From Leptothoe spongobia TAU-MAC 1115 (lineage in GTDB: Bacteria; Cyanobacteriota; Cyanobacteriia; Phormidesmidales; Phormidesmidaceae): a DNA stretch of 64,000 nucleotides. Positions 36,636-46,567 of the stretch are shown piece by piece (the stretch's first letter is position 1; every line of letters begins with the position of its first letter). The stretch lies in contig NZ_JADOES010000019.1 in NCBI RefSeq assembly GCF_018739885.1, forward strand, positions 1 through 64,000, in the 5' to 3' direction. Under the pieces are notes generated by a model. That model was given only the letters and a program-made list of their open reading frames with translations, searched no databases and had not been told where the DNA came from. Made by a program: the position numbers and the translations under genes.

Positions 36636-37601
36636 TTAGCGATTGGCATAGGCTGCCATGGGTTCCTGAATAAAGCGAATGTACAGATGCTTGAAAGTGG
36701 ACTTCATCACCCGAGGCATACCAAAGTCGATGGGCATTAGTTTTTTGGGAAACTGCCAATTTTCAATACTCAGTTCAGACGGTGACTGGAGAACAAACTC
36801 AATGTTCTCGGGGCAAAGCCCTAGCCGTTGGGAGGCAGCAACCGTTGGGATCTGAGATGGGGCTACCTGGAGGACATCTACCATAGCTCGGTCTAGGGCG
36901 TAGACATTTGGTGATGCGCCTAGGACCCCGAGCTGTCTTGGCTCGCCACCGCTGGGACCATTACCCTCATGGCCGATGATGCCATCTAAAATCGTCAGGT
37001 CCGGGTCGATTGCTTGGGCCGTTTCTACCAACATTTGGGCAAATCGCTGACGGTCTTTGCCCGCTTCCATGTGCCACCAGGCCTTCATTTTGCCTGGAAC
37101 ACAGCCAAAGAGATTCTTGACTCCCATGGTGAGGGTAAGCTGCACGTGGGATTTAATCTTAGGTAGATTAATCACCACATCCGCTTCCATCGCCTCTTTA
37201 GAAAGCAGTAAATTGTCAAAGTCATTATCTGCCTTTTGCTGCTCCAGGTTGTAGCGCTGGCCATGGAGTTCGACGATAGGCAGGTCAAGTTTTTGCGCCC
37301 ACTTTAGTAGGCCATTGGCCTTGGCCACACCATAGGCACTACCAAATGCCGGGCTATCACCTAAAAACGGTTTGCCACCGACTTCTTGAACGAGTTTGGC
37401 AACGCAATAGACCACCTCGGGCCGGGTAGTACATTCTTTTGTCGGTCGTGAGCCTGTAAGTAGATTGGGCTTGAGAAGTACTCGCTGTCCTGGTTTGACA
37501 TAAGCTGCCATGCCACCTAAAGGAGCCAATAGATCACGAATCTGCTGCTCTAGTGTTTCGACGTTGTAGCTAGTGGCTTTGATCAGACTAACGGAAACCA
37601 T
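36636..37601 (-). CDS. DUF362 domain protein
   Basis: The 321-aa protein has the DUF362 pattern: GQRVLLKPNLLTGSRPTKECTTRPEVV, LGDSPAFGSAY, DVVINLPKIKSHVQLTLTMGVKNLFGCVPGKMKAWWHM and LTILDGIIGHEGNGPSGGEPRQLGVLGAS. No ferredoxin-type Cys clusters are present, unlike some family members. Its biochemical role is unknown. The ATG start at 37601 is well supported by VSLIKATSY. It is convergent with the low-complexity gene and divergent from the DUF554 gene. Confidence 0.9.
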   Translation of the reverse strand: MVSVSLIKATSYNVETLEQQIRDLLAPLGGMAAYVKPGQRVLLKPNLLTGSRPTKECTTRPEVVYCVAKLVQEVGGKPFLGDSPAFGSAYGVAKANGLLKWAQKLDLPIVELHGQRYNLEQQKADNDFDNLLLSKEAMEADVVINLPKIKSHVQLTLTMGVKNLFGCVPGKMKAWWHMEAGKDRQRFAQMLVETAQAIDPDLTILDGIIGHEGNGPSGGEPRQLGVLGASPNVYALDRAMVDVLQVAPSQIPTVAASQRLGLCPENIEFVLQSPSELSIENWQFPKKLMPIDFGMPRVMKSTFKHLYIRFIQEPMAAYANR

Positions 37602-37744
37602 AGAAAGCTCAAGAAATAGTCAATGTCATCATTTAATTGTGGGGCCGACGACTCAAAAGTGCAATAACCCGCTAGAAAAGACAGGCTACAGGTTGTACGG
37701 TGACCAAGGGACCGATGGTTTCTAAGGACACTAGTGAAGAAAAA

Positions 37745-38491
37745 ATGATGCTAAGCCTGTGGGCAAAGACAAGTGGTACTTGGATTAATGTGGCGCTGGT
37801 GCTGTTAGGTACGGTTAGCGGGCTCATCTTGCGAGGACGATTGCCTCGGGCGATGCAGGATGTGATTACCCAGGCAATGGGGCTCATTACCCTATTTATT
37901 GGGATACAGATGGCACAGCCGTTAACTCAGGTCAATGCGGGCCAGATTGCTGGAGTTATTGTTGGCATGGTGGCTTTGGTAATTGGGGGGCTGTTAGGAG
38001 AATGGTGGCAGATTGAAAAACGTCTGGCTGCGATTGGTGATTGGTTAAAGACTAAATTTGGTGGGGGTAGCCGGTTTACTGAGGGGTTTGTTGCAGCTAG
38101 TTTGTTGTATTGCATTGGTCCGATGGCTATTTTAGGTAGTCTCAACAATGGTCTCAGCGGTGACGGAACAATTTTGATTATCAAGGGCACAATGGATGGT
38201 TTGATATCAGTTGCATTGACGGGGAGTTATGGAGCTGGTGTAGGATTTTCGGTGTTGCCAGTGGCGGTTTATCAGGGAGGATTGTCGTTGTTGGCAGGAT
38301 TGTTATCTGGTGGGATTGGTGACCCGGCAACTGCGCCTAGCATTTTGTTGGTGACTGGCGTAGGCGGCGTAATCATTATGGGGATTGGGTTTAATTTGTT
38401 GCAGGTGGCAACGATTCGAGTGGCGTCGTTTTTACCAGCATTGTTGTTGACTCCATTGTTTTATCAACTGTGTCAGTTTTTGAGCGTTTAG
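37745..38491 (+). CDS. DUF554 family membrane protein
   Basis: From the ATG at 37745 the 248-aa protein has about seven hydrophobic segments and the DUF554 motifs: SGTWINVALVLLGTVSGLILRGRLPRAMQDV, LFIGIQMA, GFVAASLLYCIGPMAILGSLNNGLSGDGTILIIKGTMDGLISVAL, and GAGVGFSVLPVAVYQGGL. It may be a small-molecule channel or carrier (the YdfK/YqgA group), with unknown substrate. The GTG at 37700 extends it by 15 polar residues, which I reject because the core begins at the ATG. It is divergent from DUF362. Confidence 0.9.
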   Translation: MMLSLWAKTSGTWINVALVLLGTVSGLILRGRLPRAMQDVITQAMGLITLFIGIQMAQPLTQVNAGQIAGVIVGMVALVIGGLLGEWWQIEKRLAAIGDWLKTKFGGGSRFTEGFVAASLLYCIGPMAILGSLNNGLSGDGTILIIKGTMDGLISVALTGSYGAGVGFSVLPVAVYQGGLSLLAGLLSGGIGDPATAPSILLVTGVGGVIIMGIGFNLLQVATIRVASFLPALLLTPLFYQLCQFLSV

Positions 38492-38494
38492 TGG

Positions 38495-39124
38495 TTAGGC
38501 TCTGACAACAGATTTATTTTCTATGATGCCAATAAGTGTAGAGACTAAGATGTCTAAATCCCCTGGCAATTTGAACAGTTCCAAATCTTGTGTGATTATC
38601 TGTTGTTGAGGATCGAGTTTGCCAAAGCGCCAAACTTCTCCAATGGTGACAGCACCAAATAATGGTTCGGATGATTCTTGCTGTTTTGCCAGGGCGATGA
38701 GTTCGACGGCTAGTTGTGTAAATCCTCGCGATAGATCATCATTTTTCGCTTCAATAATCAAAAATTCATGATCAGAGCGTAGTAGATAATCTAGATTGCC
38801 TTTGAGCCATTGACTGACGTTAAGGGGATATTCGATTTTGAGCTGACAGTTACAGAAAGCGGCTACGTCTATCAAAATAGGAGCTACTAAAGTTTCCCGG
38901 CGAGCCGTTTCGCTGGTCAAACTGACAACGGGTAATGTGCGCTCAATACGTTGCTGTAGTTCGGTGAGCTGGGGCAAAATGTGTTGACCCTGGGGTAAGG
39001 CGATTCTTGCTTTTTTTAGACGGTAGCCAAACTCGGCCAGGATATCCTCTGGGTCATAGGTCATTTCAAAGTATGACCGGAAAGTATAGGAGCGCTCAGG
39101 ATCTAGAAGTTGCAGTTTAGCCAT
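38495..39124 (-). CDS. PD-(D/E)XK nuclease-like protein, unknown target
   Basis: The 209-aa product has a nuclease-like core around GNLDYLLRSDHEFLIIEAKND, with Asp112, Glu125 and Lys127 as the D...ExK residues, preceded by ETLVAPILIDVAAF and followed by FTQLAVELIALAKQQ. Cyanobacterial genomes carry many copies of this type, usually annotated as restriction-endonuclease-like with no proven role. It stands alone, convergent with DUF554 by 3 nt. Confidence 0.75.
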   Translation of the reverse strand: MAKLQLLDPERSYTFRSYFEMTYDPEDILAEFGYRLKKARIALPQGQHILPQLTELQQRIERTLPVVSLTSETARRETLVAPILIDVAAFCNCQLKIEYPLNVSQWLKGNLDYLLRSDHEFLIIEAKNDDLSRGFTQLAVELIALAKQQESSEPLFGAVTIGEVWRFGKLDPQQQIITQDLELFKLPGDLDILVSTLIGIIENKSVVRA

Positions 39125-39249
39125 GTGATTCAGTTTTTAAGCCTAAGGCTCTAAAACACAGAAGTTACTTCAACTATAGCGAAACCCAGTATCTTGCTCA
39201 CAGGCTCTGCCTGAAGCATAACGCCTGTGGCTCTGCCACCAGATCAGGC

Positions 39250-39472
39250 CTACACCTGCATCCATTTTTTCAGCACTCGCATGGGCTGACCACTTTTGGG
39301 TTCGATTTGCTCTTTGCTCCAGGCGTTGGGATCGGCGAAGCCAAGCTTGTGTAGATGTTTAATGATTAGCTCCATGGCAATGGTTGAACCAATAAGGATG
39401 ATGAGGACCGACTAGATGTTCTAAATCTTTGTTGTCTACAACAAAATTTTCGAGAAGGAGTTTAGAGTGCAT
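39250..39472 (-). pseudogene. Frameshifted relative of the 79-aa protein at 3421
   Basis: On the minus strand, the frame from the ATG at 39472 gives MHSKLLLENFVVDNKD.. GPHHPYWF. A one-base shift between 39391 and 39375 then continues as TIAMELIIKHLHKLGFADP, NAWSKEQIEPKSGQP and MRVLKKWMQV before TAG. The second half matches ITIKLLHKLNYAEPNDWS and TGQPNEVM of the plus-strand gene at 3421-3660. The C-terminal part alone could be a 41-aa gene starting at the ATG 39375-39373. Either it has decayed or a single base error or shift is present. No structured leader is seen. Confidence 0.65.
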
Positions 39473-39588
39473 AGTATCAATGTGTGTCTGAAAAGTTAGT
39501 TTCTATGGTGACTAATTTTCTATAATTTACTTATGCTTTTTCCATTAGTTTCTAAAACGATATAGCGCTTAGTCTAGTGCACTATCTC

Positions 39589-40395
39589 ATGCCCATCCCC
39601 ACTGGCCATTCCGTCCCCCAAACCGAGCAGCCTCGCTCCCCTCGCGAGACACTGCCCACCATGTATGACCTCCCCAGCGAATTTCCCGAGGAACCCGGTT
39701 TGCCAGACGAATTTCACGACCTCCAACCCCAACTACTCAGCCGGACCCTGCGTCTACAAGACTACGCTGCCGAAAACCGCTTTACCGGCTCCGACCTCAA
39801 CCTTTACTACGACGTCCATCACCCCCTCTGGCACAAACGCCCCGACTGGTTTCTGGCACTAGATGTCCCCCGCCTTTACGATGGCCATGACCTACGCCGT
39901 AGCTATGTCGTCTGGCAAGAAGGCCAAGCCCCTGCGGTCGTTGTAGAGTTTCTATCCCCCCGCACCGAACACGAAGATCTGGGACGATTTTACAAAGATA
40001 GTGACCAGATCCCCGACGACATTGACTCTGAGCTATTGTCAGAAGGTGACAATAGTCGCCCTCCTAGCAAAGTAGACGTCTACGAACAATACCTACGAGT
40101 CCCCCATTACCTGGTCTATAGCCGCTACACCCAACGCCTGCGCTACTTCAAGCTCATTGGTCGTCGTTATCAAGAGCAACCTGTCCAGGACGGTACCCCC
40201 ATGCTCTGGCTAGATGACCTAAAAATCGGCATGGGCCTATGGGAAGGCTACTTTGAAGGACTACCCGGCCCCTGGCTGCGATGGTGTGATGCAGAAGGCA
40301 ACTGGTTGCTGACAGATACAGAACAAGCAGAAAAGCGAGCAGATCAATTAGCAGAACGCCTCAGAGCAATGGGCATTGATCCAAATACGATTTAG
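39589..40395 (+). CDS. Uma2 family (DUF820) protein
   Basis: The 268-aa protein belongs to the long cyanobacterial Uma2 branch: FTGSDLNLYYDVHHPLWHKRPDWFLALDVPR, YVVWQEGQAPAVVVEFLSPRTEHEDLGRF, KVDVYEQYLRVPHYLVYSRYTQRLRYFKL, and a C-terminal coiled tail (TDTEQAEKRADQLAERLRAMGIDP). Asp of RPDWFLALD and Glu of VVVEFLSP form the nuclease-like core. I use the ATG at 39589, not an in-frame GTG at 39577. The function is unknown. Confidence 0.85.
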   Translation: MPIPTGHSVPQTEQPRSPRETLPTMYDLPSEFPEEPGLPDEFHDLQPQLLSRTLRLQDYAAENRFTGSDLNLYYDVHHPLWHKRPDWFLALDVPRLYDGHDLRRSYVVWQEGQAPAVVVEFLSPRTEHEDLGRFYKDSDQIPDDIDSELLSEGDNSRPPSKVDVYEQYLRVPHYLVYSRYTQRLRYFKLIGRRYQEQPVQDGTPMLWLDDLKIGMGLWEGYFEGLPGPWLRWCDAEGNWLLTDTEQAEKRADQLAERLRAMGIDPNTI

Positions 40396-40434
40396 ACCAA
40401 TGTCTGGGTGCTGTAGATGCAGCCTGATTACGAT

Positions 40435-43383
40435 TTATTGGAAGTTCTGACGATGAGCCGCACATTCGCCTGATGCATCATGCTGCCCACTAAACCTAGG
40501 CGTCTCAGTTGAGCTAGCCGCTAATAAAATCTGACCATTTTCACTTATCTGCACATGATTAGCCTCACGCATAGGCTGAGCATCTAAGATTGTTGTATGC
40601 TCAGTTGTCGAGAGTCCGTCGTCCGCCATAGCCGTCGCCGGGGCAACATCATTCAAAAACCGCCAATCCTGCCAGCTACCAGAGGTTTGCAAACGCCTGG
40701 TGGGATTTGACGGTAGCCCATTTTGTCCTCCAATTACAAAACGATTACTACTATCCGCTGGACAGCCCGCAACAATTTGATCCGTCGGATCCGTCACCGT
40801 CACCGGTAACTCCACCAAACCACTATCCGCATCGAGTTCTGGTGTATTCAGTTCAACAACACCACTAAACTCAGGCCCCAGCGCCGATGTCGCCGTAATA
40901 TCACTCTCAGAAGTCAGCATTTCTCTAAAGTCGGTGCCCAAAATACTTTGGGCCGTAACACTGACTCGTCCACCTCTGCCCTGCTGAGCATTGGCCGTAA
41001 TATCACTATTGTCGAGGGCAATTAAGAAAATAGTATCAACATCAATGTTACCGCCATCAGCATTACCAGCATCGGTATTGATACTACTGCCTTGCCGCAG
41101 CAACAAAACAGGAGTTTGTAGCTCGATGTTGCCTCCTGCCCCTGCCGCTGTAGCCGCGTTGATGGTGCCGCCATTGTCTAACCGAATCAGGTTGGCAGTG
41201 GCATTTAGAGTACCTGCATCACCAGAACCAAGGCTGTTGATTGCGATCGCACCCCCATCCCGAATAATTAACTCACCGGCACTCACTTGTAATTCTCCTG
41301 CGCTACCAGTGGCCACAACCCCTGGAAAATCATCCCGTCCAGATGACGACGTTAAACTACTTGGAATCACCACAGGGATCCCTAGGGGAGTGCTCAAACC
41401 AGTGCCGCTAATATCTAATACACCCTCTACATTAACGGTCAGAGTGCCGCCTGGGCCGCTGCTAAAGGTAGTCGTAGAAATGTTGGCCCCATCGCTAATA
41501 ACCAGATTTCCGGTGTTCAGTACCACATCTCCCGCCGGAGCACCGCTAAAGCTGGATGTCCCCGGACCACTGACAAATCGTCCATCGAGGGACAACCCAA
41601 CAATTGTTGTGGTCCCGTTTACATTGAGAATTACATCGCCAGCGGCCCCTCCCAATGGAATTAGGCCTGTGCCCAAAAAAGCCCCCGTTTGATTACCGAT
41701 TTGGGCTCCTCCAGCCGTTGTTAGCTCTTGGGTATTAATTTCAATATTGCCGCCTGGGCCAGTGCCAAAAATACTGTTGGCAAAAATGCCCGTGGGCACA
41801 ATCGCCCCTGGAGGCGTATTCAACAAGTCAACCGACTCGGTGGCGTTAACTACTAGCTCGCCGCCATTGCCAGCGCCAAAGGTGAATGTTTGTAACAGTC
41901 CCCCATCTCGTAGGGTTAGCCGTTGGGTGTCAAGGCTCAAGTCGCCTGCATCTTGAGTGGTGCCTTGCAGCGTACCGGTTAAAAAGATGGAGCTGATAAT
42001 GTCTACGGACTCAGTGGCCGTGATCAAGGCATCGCCACCGGAGCCATTACCGCTAGTTGTAGTTGAAATTAATGCGCCATCTTGCAACCTCAATCGGGCT
42101 GTATCAATGAACAGTTGACCGGCTGGCCCTGACCCACCACTCCCTGCTAATAGGCCACTCTCGGCAGCAGAAATGTCTAAATTACCTTGAATAGCACTGA
42201 TAAAAAGTGCTTGTAGGGTTTCAAATCCTGAGCCACTCAGTTCAATGGAGTCGGTGGCTCGTAGAACTAGATTGCCCCCGGTGCCATTGCCCCCCGTGGA
42301 GGCAGACAGCAAACCGCGATCGCGAACCTGCAGTTGCTTCGTATCAACAATCAGGTCACCGCCCATACCATCGGCGATGGTATCCGTACTCAACCGGCTA
42401 ATAATCTGACCATTGGCCGAGTCTCCTTGAACGATGACCGAGTCAGTGGCCGTTATCCTCAAATCTCCCCCTGGCAAGGGACCTCGGGTAACGGCTAAGA
42501 TCTGAGATCCGTCTTCGACGAGAACAGTTTGCCCCTGTAAATCAATGTCTCCAGCTCCAGGCCCGATGGTATTCAGCAAAGCTCCCTGACTCAGGTGAAT
42601 CGCGCCAAATCTGGGAATGCTGTCGTATTCCAGGTCAAAGCCGGTGGGAATGGGGCTGAGGTTGACCTGCCCCTCAGCGGCACTAATAATCTCTAACCGT
42701 CCTAATGGAGCCGACACAGTCCCCCCGGTCATGGTGACATCCCCACCCACCAGAGCCAGGGTATGACCAGGGGTGACAAATAACCCCGGCAGCGTGGGGG
42801 GAAAGTTACCCGGACCGTCTACACGGATTTCTCCCGGCATTGTGCCCAGATTTAAACCGACGGGGGTACTGACGGTCAGGAGTGGCGGAGTATTAGCCGT
42901 CCTCGCACTAAAAATACTGCCATCGTTGAAGACGACATTGTCAGCACTGCTAGCGATAAAGGAGCCCGGTACCTGGAGAACGGCATTGGGACCAAAGATA
43001 ATGCCGTTGGGGTTGAGCAAAAATAAATCGACGTTGCCCTGGGCTGCGATCGCACCGTCAATATCAGAGGGCAGTCCCCCCGTCACCCGCGTAACGATAT
43101 TGGTCAAGGATGGATCATTTTGGAAAAGTGCCGCCCCCCCTATGGGTATCGAAAACTGCTGAAAGCTATGAAATAGCGTTTGGCCATCGATGGTGAGGGT
43201 ACCGCCACCAATGGGGCAAATCGTACAGCCATTGGGCACGACCGAATTTGTGGGTAGCGTATTATCAGGACTGATCTGGGCCTGGGCTGTAGGGATAATA
43301 CCGTTCGTGGCTACGGCACTCAAGAGCGTTGTTGCCATCACCCAGCTGTAACTTGGCCACTTAGACCAGACTAGTCGGGACAT
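40435..43383 (-). CDS. Filamentous haemagglutinin N-terminal domain exoprotein (TpsA-like)
   Basis: From the ATG at 43383 the 982-aa protein has a signal peptide (cleavage after AQA), then a TPS/FHA secretion domain: TLTIDGQTLFHSFQQFSIPIGGAALFQND, TNIVTRVTGGLPSDIDGAI, GNVDLFLLNPNGIIFGPNA (the NPNGI/NPNL motif). The middle is a repetitive right-handed beta-helix (LIVDTKQLQVRDRGLLSASTGGNGTGGNLVL and many similar turns). The last ~100 residues are less repetitive (CPADSSNRF with Cys). Secretion would need a TpsB (ShlB/FhaC) pore; none is here. It is divergent from the CHAT gene, and this grouping recurs in cyanobacteria. Confidence 0.92.
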   Translation of the reverse strand: MSRLVWSKWPSYSWVMATTLLSAVATNGIIPTAQAQISPDNTLPTNSVVPNGCTICPIGGGTLTIDGQTLFHSFQQFSIPIGGAALFQNDPSLTNIVTRVTGGLPSDIDGAIAAQGNVDLFLLNPNGIIFGPNAVLQVPGSFIASSADNVVFNDGSIFSARTANTPPLLTVSTPVGLNLGTMPGEIRVDGPGNFPPTLPGLFVTPGHTLALVGGDVTMTGGTVSAPLGRLEIISAAEGQVNLSPIPTGFDLEYDSIPRFGAIHLSQGALLNTIGPGAGDIDLQGQTVLVEDGSQILAVTRGPLPGGDLRITATDSVIVQGDSANGQIISRLSTDTIADGMGGDLIVDTKQLQVRDRGLLSASTGGNGTGGNLVLRATDSIELSGSGFETLQALFISAIQGNLDISAAESGLLAGSGGSGPAGQLFIDTARLRLQDGALISTTTSGNGSGGDALITATESVDIISSIFLTGTLQGTTQDAGDLSLDTQRLTLRDGGLLQTFTFGAGNGGELVVNATESVDLLNTPPGAIVPTGIFANSIFGTGPGGNIEINTQELTTAGGAQIGNQTGAFLGTGLIPLGGAAGDVILNVNGTTTIVGLSLDGRFVSGPGTSSFSGAPAGDVVLNTGNLVISDGANISTTTFSSGPGGTLTVNVEGVLDISGTGLSTPLGIPVVIPSSLTSSSGRDDFPGVVATGSAGELQVSAGELIIRDGGAIAINSLGSGDAGTLNATANLIRLDNGGTINAATAAGAGGNIELQTPVLLLRQGSSINTDAGNADGGNIDVDTIFLIALDNSDITANAQQGRGGRVSVTAQSILGTDFREMLTSESDITATSALGPEFSGVVELNTPELDADSGLVELPVTVTDPTDQIVAGCPADSSNRFVIGGQNGLPSNPTRRLQTSGSWQDWRFLNDVAPATAMADDGLSTTEHTTILDAQPMREANHVQISENGQILLAASSTETPRFSGQHDASGECAAHRQNFQ

Positions 43384-43694
43384 CGTAGGGAGCCTCGTTC
43401 TCATGACAGGTCTAGCTGAATAATTTAGCCTGACGACAAGCGATCTTTGCCTTATTAGTAGTCTTACAGGTTATCTCCCAAATTGTCGGGAGAATCCTTA
43501 GAATTACCGAATGGCAAGCACTGACTGACGCCCCCTCACTCGATAGGCTAGGGCTGTCATGCCACCATTCCTCGTTGATCGTGGTTAAGAAATATAATCT
43601 TGACCCCACTCAACTGATGTTATGTCCTGATTGTTAGGGACATTGGTTGAATGAAACTGCGAGACGTCGTTTCTCAAAACGATGACGGGGCCTA

Positions 43695-46316
43695 ATGGCG
43701 ATGCGACTAATACCGGTATTTTTGCAACTAGTTAGCAGACGGTTTTTGAGACGTAGCTTACTAGTGGTGCTAGCCATGGCTATCAGTTGGCTGGTGGTTT
43801 GGGGTACGCCTATAACCGCTAGCAGTGCCAGCGACAAGCTCGCCAGCAGTGAGCCTGCCTTAGAGCATGGCAGTACCTTGTTTGCTGCGGGGCAGCTGTC
43901 AGCGGCAGCGGATGTGTGGCAGCAGGCGGCTCAGGACTATGCAGCCCAGGGGAATCAATCAGACCAGGCCAGGGCACTGCACTATTTAGCGCTGGCCTAT
44001 TTTAATTTGGGTCGGTGGGAGCTGGCTCAGGCTGCCAATACCGAGAGTCAAACTCAATTAGAAGAACTAGAAGCGGCCTCAGGGACAGATACGACCCGAA
44101 CGGATATGCCCTTGCTGGGAGCAATCTTGAATTTGCACGGACAGTTGCAACTGGTATTAGGTCAACCTGAACAGGGGATTGAGACCTGGAAACAAGCGGC
44201 AGCGACCTATGCCTCGGTGGAGGATACGACAGGGCAGTTGGGGGCTCAGCTCAATCAAGCTAAGGCGTTACAAACGTTAGGCTACTATCAACAGTCTCAA
44301 CAATTGCTGGAACAGTCCCTGGCGCTATTGCAGACCCAGGCTGATCCAGTGGTCCGCGCCACCGGTCTCAAACTGTTGGGTATGGCCTCCCAGGCGATGG
44401 GTGATTTGGAACGATCTCAATCCTTACTCACCGAAAGCCTGGCAATTACTCAAAAATTGGTGGCAACCCAACCCGTTTTTGCCGATCAGGCCAGCGCTAC
44501 CCTGATTGGCTTGGGCAATACCTTAGCGGTTCGTGGAGAGACCGAGGCAGCGTTATCCCATTATCAACAGGCTGCCGATATGGCCGGTCAGCCCCTGACT
44601 CGCATTGATGCCCAGCTCAATCAGCTACAGCTATTGGTGAAGACGGAGCAGTGGTCCCTGGCCCAGCCGCTGATAGCCGCGTTGCCCGCTCAGTTAAGGA
44701 CTTTGCCACCAGGACGGGATATGGTCTATGCCCAAGTCAATTTTGCGGCTAATTGGATCCGAGCGACCCAATCCTCTCAGTTAGGTCAGCAACTATCTCA
44801 ACAAAGGACAGAGATTGCTCAGATGCTGGCAGCTGCGGTCAAAACGGCTCATGGTCTGTCGGATACAAGGGCTGAAGCCTTTGCCCTGGGACAGCTGGGG
44901 AATTTGTATGAGATGGCTCGACAGTGGCAAGAGGCCCAAACACTGACCCAGCAGGCCATGGATCTGGCGGTTGGTCTGGATGCCCCTGACTTAAAGACGA
45001 CCTGGCAGTGGCAGTTGGGGCGCATCTTGAAGCAACAAGGGCAGACGGAGGGTGCGATCGCAGCTTACGGAGATGCGATCGATTCACTCCAGTCCTTGCG
45101 ACAGGAACTGGTCGCCCTCAATCCCGATCTACAGTTCTCCTTTCTCGAAACTGTTGAACCGGTTTACCGCGAGCTGGTCTCGTTGTTGTTAGATAGCAAT
45201 CCCAATCAGGCTCAGTTACAACAGGCCAGACAGCTGATTGAATCCCTCCAGTTGGCTGAACTGGATAACTTTTTCCGCCATGCTTGTCTGCAGGCAAAAC
45301 CTCAGTTAATTGACACCATCGATGCCACCGCCGCTGTTCTCTATCCAATCATTTTGCCTGAGCGGTTAGCCGTGATTGTTTCACGACCGGGGCAGCCCCT
45401 GTTTTACTACGAAACCCGATTGCCCCAGGCTGACATCGAAGCCACCATGGCTCAGTTGCAGCTTTATCTCAATCCTCACTTTTTTGAAGAGGATCGGCTC
45501 CAGCTTTCTCAGCAGCTTTACGACTGGCTGATCCGTCCGGCGGTCGATTTTCTAGGGGATACCCAAACCCTTGTTTTTGTGTTGGATGGCACACTGCGCA
45601 ATTTGCCGATGGCCGCGTTGCATGACGGGAAACAATATTTAATCGAACGCTATGGTATTGCTCTCAGCCCAGGGTTACAGTTGCTGGAACCAAAGTCCCT
45701 CAATATTGAGCGTCTAGATGTGTTGACCGGTGGTTTGAGTGTTGCTCAACAAGGGTTTTCTGCTTTGCCTGCGGTCGACACAGAAGTTAACCAAATTGCC
45801 GCTACGCTACCGACGACCCAACTGCTTAACCAAACATTTACTACCGATCGCCTCAAAGACACTCTCGGCGATGTCCCCTTTTCGGTCGTACATTTGGCCA
45901 CCCACGGTCAGTTTAGCTCCAAGGCCGAGGATACATTTCTGGTGACCTGGGACGGTCGCATCAATGTTCAAGACCTCAATGCTCTATTGCAGCCGAGCAG
46001 GCGAGATCTGCAGCAACCGTTAGAGCTATTAGTGCTCAGCGCCTGTCAGACGGCCACGGGAGATAAACGGGCAGCCCTGGGTTTGGCCGGAATTGCTTTA
46101 CGGTCTGGGGCTCGTAGTACCTTGGCAACACTTTGGCAGGTGAATGATGAATCGACCGCTACCCTGATGGTGGAGTTTTATCAGCAGCTAACGGATAACC
46201 CAGATATGACCAGGGCGGCAGCTCTCAGGGCGGCACAGTTGAAATTGTTAAAGCATCCCCAATACGAGCAGCCATTTTATTGGGCACCGTTTGTGTTGGT
46301 GGGTAACTGGTTGTAA
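43695..46316 (+). CDS. TPR-CHAT domain protease, exported or membrane-anchored
   Basis: The 873-aa protein has an N-terminal hydrophobic signal or anchor (LLVVLAMAISWLVVWGTPITA), about eight TPR units (~residues 50-450; ARALHYLALAYFNLGRWELAQ and similar), and a C-terminal CHAT caspase-like domain. The catalytic dyad is His737 (HLATHGQFS) and Cys784 (LSACQTATG), followed by GLAGIALRSGARSTLATLWQVND, the CHAT signature. CHAT enzymes are cysteine proteases like separase and caspase. The export signal is notable. DUF928 and CHASE2 kinase genes follow on the same strand. Target unknown. Confidence 0.93.
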   Translation: MAMRLIPVFLQLVSRRFLRRSLLVVLAMAISWLVVWGTPITASSASDKLASSEPALEHGSTLFAAGQLSAAADVWQQAAQDYAAQGNQSDQARALHYLALAYFNLGRWELAQAANTESQTQLEELEAASGTDTTRTDMPLLGAILNLHGQLQLVLGQPEQGIETWKQAAATYASVEDTTGQLGAQLNQAKALQTLGYYQQSQQLLEQSLALLQTQADPVVRATGLKLLGMASQAMGDLERSQSLLTESLAITQKLVATQPVFADQASATLIGLGNTLAVRGETEAALSHYQQAADMAGQPLTRIDAQLNQLQLLVKTEQWSLAQPLIAALPAQLRTLPPGRDMVYAQVNFAANWIRATQSSQLGQQLSQQRTEIAQMLAAAVKTAHGLSDTRAEAFALGQLGNLYEMARQWQEAQTLTQQAMDLAVGLDAPDLKTTWQWQLGRILKQQGQTEGAIAAYGDAIDSLQSLRQELVALNPDLQFSFLETVEPVYRELVSLLLDSNPNQAQLQQARQLIESLQLAELDNFFRHACLQAKPQLIDTIDATAAVLYPIILPERLAVIVSRPGQPLFYYETRLPQADIEATMAQLQLYLNPHFFEEDRLQLSQQLYDWLIRPAVDFLGDTQTLVFVLDGTLRNLPMAALHDGKQYLIERYGIALSPGLQLLEPKSLNIERLDVLTGGLSVAQQGFSALPAVDTEVNQIAATLPTTQLLNQTFTTDRLKDTLGDVPFSVVHLATHGQFSSKAEDTFLVTWDGRINVQDLNALLQPSRRDLQQPLELLVLSACQTATGDKRAALGLAGIALRSGARSTLATLWQVNDESTATLMVEFYQQLTDNPDMTRAAALRAAQLKLLKHPQYEQPFYWAPFVLVGNWL

Positions 46317-46567
46317 TAAATCTTGTCCATATTCAGCATTGGAATTTTACGGTTCAGTCAATGGTTAGGAGTTAGGGGAGGGTGAGGTTTTATGAAGCGA
46401 TGCTGAACCTTGGGGAACAAACCAAGAAAATTAAATAAGGGTGCCCTATCAATTCACGTCATATCTACTGTAGAGAGGGATAAATAACTAAACCCCCGAG
46501 AGTCAAAAAGCTCACCTTATGCCTCCTTAAAGTCTTTTTTTAATCTTTCCTATAAGCTCCCATACCT

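Noticed and set aside
40991..41692. 233-aa plus-strand frame opposite the FHA gene
   Set aside because: Pro/Ser-rich antisense of beta-helix repeats, with no recognisable domain.
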